Assembly (NCBI RefSeq): GCF_964340395.1
Contig: NC_135569.1
Coordinates: 14,633,519 to 14,697,518 of the forward strand
Direction: 5' to 3'
Length of the DNA stretch: 64,000 bases
From: Glandiceps talaboti
Taxonomy: Eukaryota > Hemichordata > Enteropneusta > Spengelidae
The notes beneath the pieces were generated by a model, which saw only the letters and a program-made list of their open reading frames with translations, did no database searches and was not told the origin of the DNA. A program made the translations under genes and the position numbers. Below, in pieces: positions 35,785 to 64,000 of the stretch (position 1 is its first letter; each line of letters opens with the position of its first letter).

Positions 35785-35998
35785 CAATCTGATTAAAATC
35801 CGATGTAGATGTCGGCTAATCGTGCATTACTATCTTACCATCGTTATTTAGCTTGAATTGACCTTCGTAGTACATGTTTACATTTTTTCAGGCTAAAAAA
35901 TGTAAACATGTACTACGAAGGTCAATTCAAGCTAAATAACGATGGTAAGATAGTAATGCACGATTAGCCGACATCTACATCGGATTTTAATCAGATTG
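35785..35998. mobile_element. Perfect 104-bp-arm palindrome (foldback element)
   Basis: Arms 35785-35888 and 35895-35998 are exact reverse complements around a 6-nt centre (caggct). Ends read caatctgattaaaatccg and its inverse. No coding capacity and no clear target duplication. The same terminal motif, diverged, recurs in the element at 36953-37162, which supports a transposable family rather than a one-off inversion. Confidence 0.85.
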
Positions 35999-36512
35999 CT
36001 CCACCGTCCATAGTGGTTGAAAATTAAAAATTGTTGTGTCGTCCAAAATCCTCCCCCGAAATCAAATGGTTTACCCCTTAACAGTTCAAATGTTGATTTT
36101 ATCACTAATAGCTTTGGAAAATTCTCTAATTCATTATTATCTTTGTACCGTAGTGTAGTGTACTGTACTTTACAGTTATACTATATGCTATACTATACTA
36201 TAAAATCGATTTTACATTTAATGGATGATTTGCACGCCTAAATAAAAATATTTCTTTTTAAAATTTGCTAAAATGCATGGTACTAAAATAAATTAAAGTG
36301 TCAACAAAAGAACTACTTTTTCCTCTCTATATACTAATTTGAAATTGATTGTACTGTCTGAAACATTTTTCGATTTTGGTCAACTTAGGTAGGTGGATGG
36401 GGGGGGGGGTCTGATGCCTAAGTACAAGAATTTACTTTGTATCCTACATTGTACTGATCTCGCCCCTTATTTATTAGGCATTATTCATACTGTGTTATGT
36501 AATTTCCGTATG

Positions 36513-36655
36513 TGACGTAACCGACGGAGTCCATCTGTGGCGTATGACGTAACAATCCACGTCATCAAATTGCAGGGATTGCAGACAGATTCCAGCGGCC
36601 GTGCAACAACTTTTGCAACTAGCTAATGCGCGCAATGTCAAGGGGTATGACGTCA
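36513..36655. promoter_or_regulatory. Cluster of four CRE/ATF-like sites
   Basis: TGACGTAA at 36513-36520 and 36545-36552, ACGTCA (reverse half site) at 36559-36564, and a full palindromic TGACGTCA at 36648-36655. All fall within 143 bp, in a GC-richer patch about 1.7 kb upstream of the proposed MTHFR first exon. Binding is inferred from motif only. Confidence 0.45.
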
Positions 36656-36952
36656 AAAAAGCCAATGAAATTCATGGCATTCACTTTAGCGGTGCCTTCA
36701 GTAAGGGGCAGCTTGAGGGCCCGGTTTGTTGATGCGTAAAATATGACCCCGGGTCCTCATGGCCAATTCCTAAAAAAATGGCACTTCCTCAATTTCCTCG
36801 GATTTCTCTAAAACTTAATAAAACCCCCGGCCCGACCGTTCAAATACTTCAAACACATGTACAGTGCTCTGGTACAGTGGGTTAAAATGTTCACAGACGT
36901 AACAGATGACGCCATGGATATAGTAGGAGTAACAAAATCATTGGTAGGGACT

Positions 36953-37162
36953 CGATCTCATTAAAATCTGATGTGGTAAAGCGGCTTATATTTAATGCTT
37001 TTTACCTCTATTTCCATCGTTTTGTGTCGTAACTCGTTTGTTTTTGTTCAGAGTGACCGCCGCCGTGGTAAGGCTCGGAACAAAACCAAACGACACAAGA
37101 CGATGGAAATAGAGGTGAACTTTATAAGCATTTAGCCGCTTTCACCACATCACTAGAGATTG
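36953..37162. mobile_element. Foldback element related to 35785-35998
   Basis: Imperfect hairpin: the inner arms (acctctatttccatcgt, tttgtgtcgt) are inverted at acgacacaagacgatgga, aatagaggt, and the outer parts pair gatgtggtaaagcggct with agccgctttcaccacatc. The left end (cgatctcattaaaatctgatgt) parallels the end of the perfect palindrome upstream. Confidence 0.75.
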
Positions 37163-37721
37163 GGTCCATATGGAGCGCATTGACGGCCAGTCTGGACCTA
37201 GACTACGATCTCACCGCTACTACAATTAATATTGATCAGTGCATCGGTTGTCTCCCACTACTGTCACCACAGTTAGACCACAGGGGCGTGTATTATTTCA
37301 TAGATTGTTGTTTTCCTGGTCGACAGACTAAACATAACAACCTTTTGACTATAATTATATATTCCTACCTGTGTAAGAAAAAAACACTTCTTTCTACTCG
37401 TGTTCTTTCTACTAGTATAGAGATTGATACATTTGTAGCAGCAGGATTCGTACGATATTTTCTTAAGAAAACGGCAATCCGCTAAGCAATAATACGTGCC
37501 CCTGTGAGTTAGAGTGAAGGCACTGCTTTACAGCTAAAATGATGTAGGCTTGGTGTTTAATTCATGTCACGTGACATGACACCCCAGACAACTTCTAAGA
37601 AATATATAATATAATAATCAACACTGTCGAAATATTGAGTTATATTATCAGCTAATTCTATACATACACATACACACTTCAATTCCTTCTCAAACTTTAA
37701 ACACAAGCTTAAAGAACAACA

Positions 37722-37798
<77 letters not shown>

Positions 37799-37817
37799 CT
37801 GACTGACTGACTGACTG
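37722..37817. repeat. (GATT)n-(GACT)n microsatellite
   Basis: About 75 bp of GATT followed by a short GACT block. Confidence 0.97.
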
Positions 37818-38320
37818 GTTAAAATCTGAAAATCTTCTCGGACCATCTCTATTTATACCTCCACAGACCGTTGTCGGACTGTCTCGAGCTCGACACCAGT
37901 AATGACTTTGTATACATGTGAGCATGTATTTGAATTAACACGTGGAAAGTACAGAACAAAAACAATGCATAACGGAAAACGAAAGAAACGTGTTCGACAT
38001 GGCGTGAATAGGTGGCGCCCTGCTAATTACAATGTCGCTTTTCATGCCTAATTTGACAAACAGGCAAATGTGGGATCTAATGGCATTCTATGAGCCTTGC
38101 TGTCTACCATACCGGACAATTATAATCTTATACCATTTGGGGTAACCGGGTTCGCATCCTGGGGTTATCATTGCTTGCATGGCGTGATGTAGGCCTGAAT
38201 TCTCAATGCATGGCTCGATGCGTACATGAGAAATACGGTGACGTATGTAGCTTACTGATATTCGATTGGGTAAAGGGATCATTGCTGGGGGTAATTTGAA
38301 TATTCTTACGATGGGGTCAG

Positions 38321-38386
38321 TATAAATAACCGCGACTGCTTACATTCGGTCTCTTTATCGCTCAGGCCACGCTACGTACCCAAACG
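38321..38386 (+). promoter_or_regulatory. MTHFR: Candidate TATA promoter and noncoding first exon of MTHFR
   Basis: TATAAATAAC at 38321-38330 is followed about 25-30 bp later by a C/T-rich potential start (cggtctctttatcgctc) and by a strong donor (aacG/GTGAGT, exon end 38386). The next good acceptor is tttttcag at 43931-43938, which opens the exon carrying the MTHFR ATG at 43995. This would give a 5.5-kb intron in the 5' UTR. It is inferred from signals only. Confidence 0.5.
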
Positions 38387-40528
38387 GTGAGTGCCCTCCC
38401 AATCGTGTTTGCAGGTTTTCTCGCAAATTGTATTTCATGTCCAAGGATTTTCAAACCGCTTTTGCATTAAGTTATCGTATTTGAAATATTTCGCAACAAA
38501 ATTTTGAAAATGCATGCGGAATTATTCGTGTATGCAGTGAATTTTTTGAGCGTCGCTGTAACAGTGTAAGCATGCTATGCGCAAGAGAGAGTGAACGGGC
38601 GTGTTTACAACGATCGTTTCGGATGTAAACATTGGTAAAGACCTGTAAACTAGGCCCGACACACTTTTTTTCTGTCGATATCTTGAACAAGCCCCGAATT
38701 TTAATTTTATGTGTGTTATTTGTGTTCTACTGTGTTTTTATGTCGTAAAAAGTTCGATAAAATTATCACGTCTTGCCGGCGTGTCTTAAATAGGTGATTT
38801 AAATGCCATTGAAAAGGTTATTGTACGGTCAGCTTTCACTCTGAACGGTACAGCATCTTCGTTTATTTGCGTATTTGTTGTTTTGTTATCATGAATTTGA
38901 CCTATATTTCGCTTTCAATATTTTTGTTGTTGTGGCAATTCAGAATTTGTTCTTTTTTGGCCCGTTTCCATAAACATAAGCCACTGCGGCGACGCGACGT
39001 TTCTTTCGTCGCGCGACACCTGGTGCTGGATCGTACCCCTGACAACTTGTGTATGTGTACATTGCTCAGTGAATGATTTTTTTCCTGAAGAGAGGACAGT
39101 TTTTTTGCCAAAGATACGTGAAATTAATAAGTAAAAAAACATAACTAATATCCCTGTAAGTGCTATTTCTATGCCTATCCGTTTTTCAGTATTATTTTAT
39201 GTATATGAAACTCGTGAAAGGTTTATGAAACTCGTTGACAAAGGTTAGTTCATCGGTTACTGTTCTGCAAAATAATCTGTGATAATACAGTTCATGTACT
39301 GTTCCCATATAACCTAAGTTACGCTTTGTATATATATTTTTAATCTGTAATTGCTGGATAATGAGTGACATACTAATGTTTTAAAATTATCTCAGTTTTA
39401 TTATGTTAATGTTTAAAGCATAATAGATGAAGTGCATGAGCAGGTTGAACATTTATTTTGTTAATTAAAGTACATAACACCCCTCATGTGCGATGTCATG
39501 ACACAGACACACAGACCCAACTTTTTTTTAATTCCATTATTTTATACTATAATTGCACAACAATCGGAAAATCGTGCAAAAAGACTTAGAAATCTTTGTG
39601 TAAAATAGTAAGCTATAAACAATTCAATTCATATTTGAAGTCTCTTCCAAAATTTAATTTACAATATTAAGAAAAAAAGAAGTGAGGGATTGTTTAATAA
39701 ACAGGCATAACTTTCTGTGAACAATTGTGTACATGTAGTCTCAAATCTGTACAATTCAATTTGTATTTCATATCTCTTCTAAAATGTAATTCAAAAAATT
39801 AAGATTTCAACTTTAAAAAGATGACCATGACTTTCTCTGGACAGTTGTGAAAAATCTAAAAACTATGGGGGGAAAAATCGGACATTTCTCCCCACTCAAA
39901 ATTCATTTATTTGGAATTAAGCAATTGTAAGCATATGAAAGTTAAGATAACTATTTTAATTTATAATCTCAGGCTGCATAGTTGTAATAAAAGCTAACTT
40001 TACTCGCACACAAAAATTAAAACGCTGAATTTATTGAAATGAAATAACATTTTATGTAAACTGTGAAGCTTTTATCATGCTAATAGGAATAGTTTTATAT
40101 TGTCTCTGTTATTTATAGAAATACAAGTTATTTGTCCTGAACCATAGTTGATTCATTATGTTAGAATGTGGAAGTTGCATAACCAGAATAATTATCATGT
40201 GCATCACTGTCAATTTTTGTTGTCGAATTATTGATGTTTGTATTAAATGAAGAATGAAAAACAAATGTTTGAGAATAATATTGAATTATTAATCTTCAAA
40301 ACTACCATTATGTCAAGGTACAGAGTTCTGTAAAGACCATGGACTTATAACAATCCAGCTAAAAAAAAATCACAGATGAAACCTCAGAATTTGTCTGACC
40401 CCCTATGCCATGCTTAATTTTCTTGCCTGACCCCAAACTCATTTTCAGTTGGTTAACCAATCTTGGAGCACAAAACAAATATCTTGATAGCATATTATTA
40501 AATTAACCCCTCCAGATTCTTGTATTAA

Positions 40529-40850
40529 ATTGGCCATATGGATGAGGTTTGGGTATTTATGTTGGATTTTTAATAAACAATTTTATCATGCTTGCCTACA
40601 TGAAGAATCAATGTGAAACTATATTGACAAAGTCTGTGTGTTTGTAACTCAATACATTGCAAAAAGCTAAAAAAAAAATTTGTCTTTGTATATACAATAA
40701 CATAGATTTGACATGTTTATTACTCTTTTGCAGTGTATTGAGTTACAAACAAGGACTTTACATATGGTGTTTCACGTGAATTTTTAAAAGTAGGATGCCA
40801 TGATAAAATTGTTTTATAAATACCGAATCCTCATCCATATGGCTAAAATG
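40529..40850 (+). mobile_element. TTAA-MITE family, copy 1
   Basis: The left flank TTAA (40525-40528) is followed by attggccatatggatgagg and a long arm (ggatttttaat, aaacaattttatcatg) inverted at the right end (catgataaaattgttttat, cctcatccatatggc). The right terminus has decayed. It is homologous to the elements at 52856 and 56023. Confidence 0.8.
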
Positions 40851-41948
40851 TAATGTTCATCTCTCATATTATCCCTAGAAATTATGTGGTCACTTACATG
40901 AAAACTCTTCTCATTAAAACCCCTAAAAGTGTCTTTTATTTAAAGAGCAAACTGTTGATCTGTGTCACTTACAAATTACTTCAGCTATCAATAGTTGATA
41001 AAAAAAAAAAAAAAGTCTGTGAGGGAGTACTCAGTAGGACATTTATTTTAAATCTCTCCGAGTTTTCACAAAATGTGCCATTTGTAAATATTTATTAGGG
41101 GCATAGGATGGATTCAAACTATTGCCGTAAATATTTTAAAAACTTATAAATGTATTCTAGCTGAAAATAGTCAAATAAAATGATAGGAATAAATTGAGGG
41201 AACTGATGTTTTAAAATGTTTTGTTTTTTTTGTTATTTCATGATAGTTGCTATCAATAATGTATTGTACCATAAATGATTTTTGAAGCTTTTAGAAGATT
41301 CATGCGTAAGACATGTTTGTAGTTATTCAAGTTATGACTGTGTAAGTGTCATCCTGAACATGAATATGTTAACATGATAGAAATGCTATGATATGAGTGA
41401 CATGCAAATGTGAAGCATTTGCCAGCTTTCGCCACAAGAGGGCGTCCTGTAGATGATCAAGTAAAATTCTCCTCTTTCTGCATAGCCTGCATACTCTGCA
41501 GTGTATTTGGTCATGTTGAAGTAATGCACCTCTAGTTGTCTACCAAATGTGGAGGTCATCTCAAAATGAAAACCTTAAATGTCTTCATGATGCCCCCCCC
41601 CCCTCCAAATGAGGGAGTGATTATTTATGATTCAAAGTATCTTTCATAGTGTAAAATTGTGTGCATGTCAAGTCTAGAGGTTTATATGCTTTGCTTTGAA
41701 TCCCAAGATATGAAGCTACAGCTAGACTACGTAAATGTATATGCACTGCAGCATTCCAAAAAAGTAAAACTGATATTCAAACCGGTTCAAATTAAAACAG
41801 AGTTTGTCAAAGATGTTGGTAACTTTCTGCCTAAATAATACGTATACTATTTGTTAAAAGGATTATAGAATGAGTCATTACTTCTCAAACAATGTGAGTA
41901 AATAGTAAACAGGATGAAAGGTATGAGTGCATGAAACTCATGTGACCA

Positions 41949-42464
41949 TAGTCTATCAGCTAGCCCTCGGATGTTCTTCCGATAAAATACGACACACAGC
42001 CGAACACCGCTATCGAGGATGGAACATCCGAGGTCTAGCGAATGTCATCAGGATATAAATAACTGCCAATCAGAGAACCGTATTAGCGACAAGCACAAAC
42101 AGAGGACAATAGCTAAATTTTCATGCATATTCATCTTAAGGAGGGGCTTGTATAAATAACCACCAATGCATTAACTAAAATGTGTGAATGACAACGTCTA
42201 CGCACTCATCAAACACAATTACCATAAACTGATAAGACATAGTAATGACATAAATGTGTTTGTCAACACCTGCATGCAGAGATTGAATATATTAAAGTAT
42301 ATATATGCATATATGGCCCAACCCACCGCTTACCGTAATCTCAATGGAATGTCCGGTCTGAAAATGACATTCGCTAGACTGTTCGGGCAGGCCCTCACAT
42401 GCGAACTTCGTTCGCTTATAGTTTTAGCATCGAAAGAAAGCCCGAACGTCTAGCAGCAAGACTA
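41949..42464. mobile_element. 516-bp non-autonomous DNA transposon with 9-bp target-site duplication
   Basis: Exact direct repeats ATGTGACCA flank it at 41940-41948 and 42465-42473. The imperfect terminal inverted repeat begins TAGTCT and contains GCTAG and TCGG on both ends. Each end folds into its own hairpin (ctcggatgttc/gaacatccgag on the left; gttcgggc/gcccgaac on the right). The subterminal gtctagcgaatgtcat pairs with atgacattcgctagac. There is no transposase frame. A 9-bp duplication is typical of Mutator-like and Rehavkus elements, so that superfamily is the best guess. Confidence 0.85.
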
Positions 42465-43938
42465 ATGTGACCATGGCCATGGAGGTATAAGTACAATGTA
42501 GAGAATATCATCCCCAAATATGTTTCATTATTTGGCTAGGGAAAATACAAATGACCTAAGGGGCCTTGTCACTATGAGTCATGATATTTTCTTCTTGACT
42601 TGGTGGTATCATCTCTAGACGCTCTCTACACCATCACTATGTCAACTTGTCAAGTTTCGGGGGTACTAATTATTACTTCAAGTTGATCAAGTAATTTTAG
42701 TGCAAAAATAAATTGGCATGAAAATAAAATGAAATTAATGCCAAGGGTAAATTCTGAGTAACCATAGGTATTCACATTTATTTCAAATCAATCTGTCTCT
42801 CCAGAGAAGTGATTTTGTCATAACCACAATAGTCCAAAATTGTTCATCTGCCAAAAAAAACTGTGGAGCCACTTTGTGAAAAATTGCAAGTCTTTCAGCT
42901 AAAATTTTTGTAGACTAAAATAAATATATTCACAGTAACGAGCTTTGTCATTGGATAGTGAATGCAGTCAAATTAACATATTGCAAATATCGCAAATATG
43001 AAACTCATGATTTCAGTTTGCAGTCACCTATATGGTTTATAATTTAACATCTATGCTAGTGGTCAGGTTTAGCCAAATGTACTGTTTCAGCTACAATTTT
43101 CCATTGATTCCCATTGGTCTAAAGGACACTACCTTATAAATTTGGTAGTCTTTATATCTAGAATGTTATAATACTTATAGTAGTAGTCTTATGTGCACCG
43201 GACTACAATAATTAGTTTTCTAGATTTCTAGATCTGTTTTAATATGTGTACTGCAAAATTCCAAGTCCTGAATTGTTTACAATATCAAGTCATGAGGATG
43301 GAAATATTGACTGTAGTACTAAAGATTAATTTTCAAGGTTTGATGCTGATTGAGATAAGACATGTCAAGGCTGGCTCTGTCTTGTCAGTCTAATCATTCT
43401 GCTGTGTGTAAATGAAGATAGTATTATTGACTGTCTTGTCATCACCTGGTTCACAGATTAGATATGGAAAGGAATTATTCATATCCTGTCTGTGTTCCTC
43501 AGCATTTCATCTTTCACAATCACAGACACCACCAGGGTAGTAGTACTGACTTATTGTTCTTTGTAAACCGAAAATATGCACACCGTGTACCAGGGCTCAA
43601 AATTCCAACTTGTCTCCACTTTAAGCTTTGACACTGGAGTATACTTTTCATGAGTATAACTACTGGACTGAAGAACTCTTCAAAAATTAATTATAGAGCT
43701 CTTTTTGCAGTATTTCTGATTTTGATAGGCAAGATTTCTCCTATACTTCTCAAATGTATAGGGGATATTATTTTGTATTTTGATCCCGTTGTACATTTTA
43801 CACACAGAAACTTTTATTTCAACACTTTTTCAATTGAAAGTCAAAAAAAAAATATATAGAAAATTGGGATGTCAACTTGTCGAGACCTTATTTATGTATT
43901 GCTCATGAACTAACTTTTTTTTATTATATATTTTTCAG

Positions 43939-61692
<17,754 letters not shown>

Positions 61693-64000
61693 AAATAACT
61701 TCAAACTTGATCAATTTCTTATATTAAGAAGTTAAAAAGACTTCTAGCTGTGAGAAGAGAAGAGAAGGGCTTTTGGGCAATAATTGGTGAAAAACATGAA
61801 CACCGTGTGATGCGCACATTTAGATTTGAGTTTAAACATGGCAAATTATGCTTTATGTTTACAAACATTTGTATATACCCATTGGTGAAGGACATGTCTA
61901 ACTTTACTGTTCAAATTGTATGAAAAACGTGGTTCTTTTGCCACACTTTCAGAACTTCTTGCAACAGAAAAAGGAATCCAGGTGAAAGATTTGAATACAA
62001 CTGAATATGTACAGTTACACCACTATTCTAATTCTTGCCAGTTATACAAATCAGCAGTTAGGGGGTCTGTTGTCAAATCCCAACTGAGCTCCCTAGCTTA
62101 ACTAATATGTATCTATTGTACAGTCAGTCCACTGTTCAATGTTAAACTTTCTTTAATAGTCTGGTGATGCATATCTTGGTTCAAGAAAAAGGACGAGGTT
62201 TTCTTTTCATTCCGAGAGAGCACAGAAACTTCATATACAGGACTTCTGCCCTTTCACATTTCTGAGAGAGAACTCAGTTAAAATAGATATGGCTCTTATC
62301 TTATTTATTGAAATACGAAATCCTGTTGTTTTTTATATTCTAAATTTTAGAATTAACACCACATTGTGTAAAAAAAACGTGCTGGCATATTATAGACACA
62401 AGTTGTTTTGACTTTAGTTTACTCAATGTATGCAATACAAACCGTGCTTCTACAAGCATTTAAGTGGTTAATATTATTTACAGAAGGTTTTACTTTTACA
62501 GAGATATAAATTGGCAACAATAAGTAAGCTTTGTAAAATGCATTATTCATTACGTGCAAAATAAGAGTGACCTTGCAGACAAACCCAGGGTACAGTCAGG
62601 TAACAACCATCTCCCCTAGTAGTGTGTACAAACCCCAAACCCAGGGTACAGTCAGGTAACAACCATCTCCCTTAGTAGTGTGTGCAAACCCCAAACCCAG
62701 GGTACAGTCAGGTGACAATTACCATCTCCCCAAGTAGTGTGTGCAAACCCAGGGTAAAGTCAGGTGACAATTACCATCTCCCCTAGTAGTGTGTGCAAAC
62801 CCCAAACCCAGGGTACAGTCAGGTGACAATTACCATCTCCCCTAGTAGTGTGTGCAAACCCAGGGTACAGTCAGGTGACAATTACCATCTCCCCTAGTAG
62901 TGTGTGCAAACCCAGGGTACAGTCAGGTGACAATTACCATCTCCCCTAGTAGTGTGTGTAAACCCAGGGTACAGTCAGGGGACAATTACCATCTCCCTTA
63001 GTAGTGTGTGCAAACCCCAAACCCAGGGTACAGTCAGGTGACAATTACCATCTCCCCTAGTAGTGTGTGCAAACCCCAAACCCAGGGTACAGTCAGGTGA
63101 CAATTACCATCTCCCCTAGTAGTGTGTGCAAACCCCAAACCCAGGGTACAGTCAGGTGACAATTACCATCTCCCCTTGTAGTGTGGGCAAACCCCAAACC
63201 CAGGGTACAGTCAGGGGACAATTTCAATGTACCATCTCCCTAGTAGTGTGTGCAAACCCCAAACCCAGGGTACAGTCGGGACAATTACCATCTCCCCTAG
63301 TAGTGTGTGCAAATTACCATCCTGCACTTACAGAATGCATGGCATTGAATGGGGGGGGGGGGGGATGGGATGATGTGCATCGATGCATCTTGGTCCCAGT
63401 TTAATACTTGTCTATTATTGTATGTTGGGATTGAAAGAACTGGGGAGTTATTTGTAGTGCTGGAAATACATGACAAAATCTGAGATGATGAGAATCATAG
63501 ACCTTCTGCAAGGCATGGGTTACCCAGAATTACCAAAATTAGAGGTAGACTTAGTTGTGATTACAATGTGAAAAAAAATTGTGGACAACAGTAACAAACA
63601 TTAAATTCATAGCGTGCATTTCCCATAATGCATCATTCAAAATGGTTGCTTCGCAAGTGTCTGTAACTACAGTGTTGTCATCTTCTATCACAGTTAAAAA
63701 GTAGCACTGATTTTCAGACATACATGTGAAGTCGAGACAAAAGTGTCATTTTACACAAAAACTAAAAGTTATTTGATAAAAATGTATGCAAGGGCATTAA
63801 ATGGTTTCACAGGCCATGCATTTGAGCAAAGCATACATCCTGTGAAGTCAACTAGCATATCATTTTGAAATGATTTTGTTTACTAAAAAAAGTCACATTT
63901 GCACATTAAAATTTACAGGCAGGTGGCATATTATACTTTAAATGTAAATAATTCAGTAGTAGTTCCTCATTGGTTGTTGTAAATGTGTGTATTTAAATAC
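61693..64000. other. 3' flank of MTHFR
   Basis: Presumed MTHFR 3' UTR followed by a 57-bp minisatellite and AT-rich sequence to the window end. No additional coding region is supported. A short open frame at 61916-62101 shows no recognisable domain. Confidence 0.6.
62585..63312 (+). repeat. 57-bp minisatellite, about 13 copies
   Basis: The unit is gtgtgcaaaccccaaaccca followed by gggtacagtcaggtgacaat and taccatctcccctagta. Two length classes exist: full 57 bp, and a class about 10 bp shorter lacking the ccccaaa segment. It ends with a poly-G run at 63351-63363 just beyond. Confidence 0.95.

Larger units (their letters stand above)
32600..38340. other. Gene-free interval upstream of the beta-lactamase-like and MTHFR genes
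   Basis: Shared upstream space of two diverging transcription units. It contains a CATA/CATC/CATT/CAGT array, a 75-bp triplication, three palindromic elements (35251-35592, 35785-35998, 36953-37162), a CRE-motif cluster (36513-36655), a GATT array and short hairpins (33249-33293, 33518-33556). No protein gene is supported. Confidence 0.6.
38387..43938 (+). other. Proposed 5'-UTR intron of MTHFR, AT-rich
   Basis: No coding region. It includes a GC-rich hairpin (38988-39020), a diverged 133-bp direct duplication (39618 onward versus 39751 onward), a TTAA-flanked MITE (40529-40850), a CTCF-like motif (41432-41447) and a 516-bp transposon with 9-bp target duplication (41949-42464). The rest is unremarkable AT-rich sequence. 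Confidence 0.5.

Noticed and set aside
37180-37485. 101-codon open frame next to the second foldback element
   Set aside because: Composition looks random and no domain is recognisable.

Overview
This is an AT-rich, intron-bearing animal nuclear sequence, extremely dense in microsatellites and minisatellites. It carries four spliced protein genes. All four were assembled by joining GT-AG (twice GC-AG) introns so that phases agree and each ends in a stop, which is strong internal support. Long introns, many invertebrate-type short transposons and gene content (a ZAP/PARP12-like gene, a FOXRED2 relative, an EstB-like serine beta-lactamase-fold protein and MTHFR) point to an invertebrate bilaterian. 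I cannot resolve the phylum from sequence alone.

Layout. 1-858: upstream DNA. 859-6971 (+): a four-exon, 666-aa PARP12/ZC3HAV1-like mono-ADP-ribosyltransferase with five CCCH zinc fingers, one WWE domain and a PARP catalytic domain; its first intron holds a 38-bp minisatellite and a LINE 3' fragment lodged in an (ACTC)n array. 6972-14008: gene-poor DNA with large tetranucleotide arrays and a foldback element. 14009-24314 (+): a seven-exon, 606-aa FAD/NAD(P)-binding oxidoreductase closest to FOXRED2 but apparently lacking the ER signal and retention tail. 27176-32599 (-): a six-exon, 430-aa beta-lactamase/esterase-fold protein with an N-terminal membrane anchor. 32600-43994: a long gene-free stretch with palindromic elements, a CRE-motif cluster and a plausible TATA-driven noncoding first exon of MTHFR (about 38345-38386). 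43995-61692 (+): MTHFR in eleven coding exons, 703 aa. 61693-64000: 3' flank with a 57-bp minisatellite.

The genes do not form an operon or pathway. They are ordinary neighbours: an RNA-binding ADP-ribosyltransferase (innate-immunity type in vertebrates), two enzymes of uncertain substrate, and the folate-cycle enzyme MTHFR.

The most unusual non-genic content is: a compact hammerhead-ribozyme core in an MTHFR intron, of the type carried by Penelope-like retroelements and retrozymes; a 516-bp nested-inverted-repeat element with a perfect 9-bp target duplication; a perfect 104-bp-arm palindrome and a diverged relative 1 kb away; a three-copy MITE family with TTAA target sites; and a minisatellite that tandemly repeats a decoy 3' splice site just upstream of an MTHFR exon.
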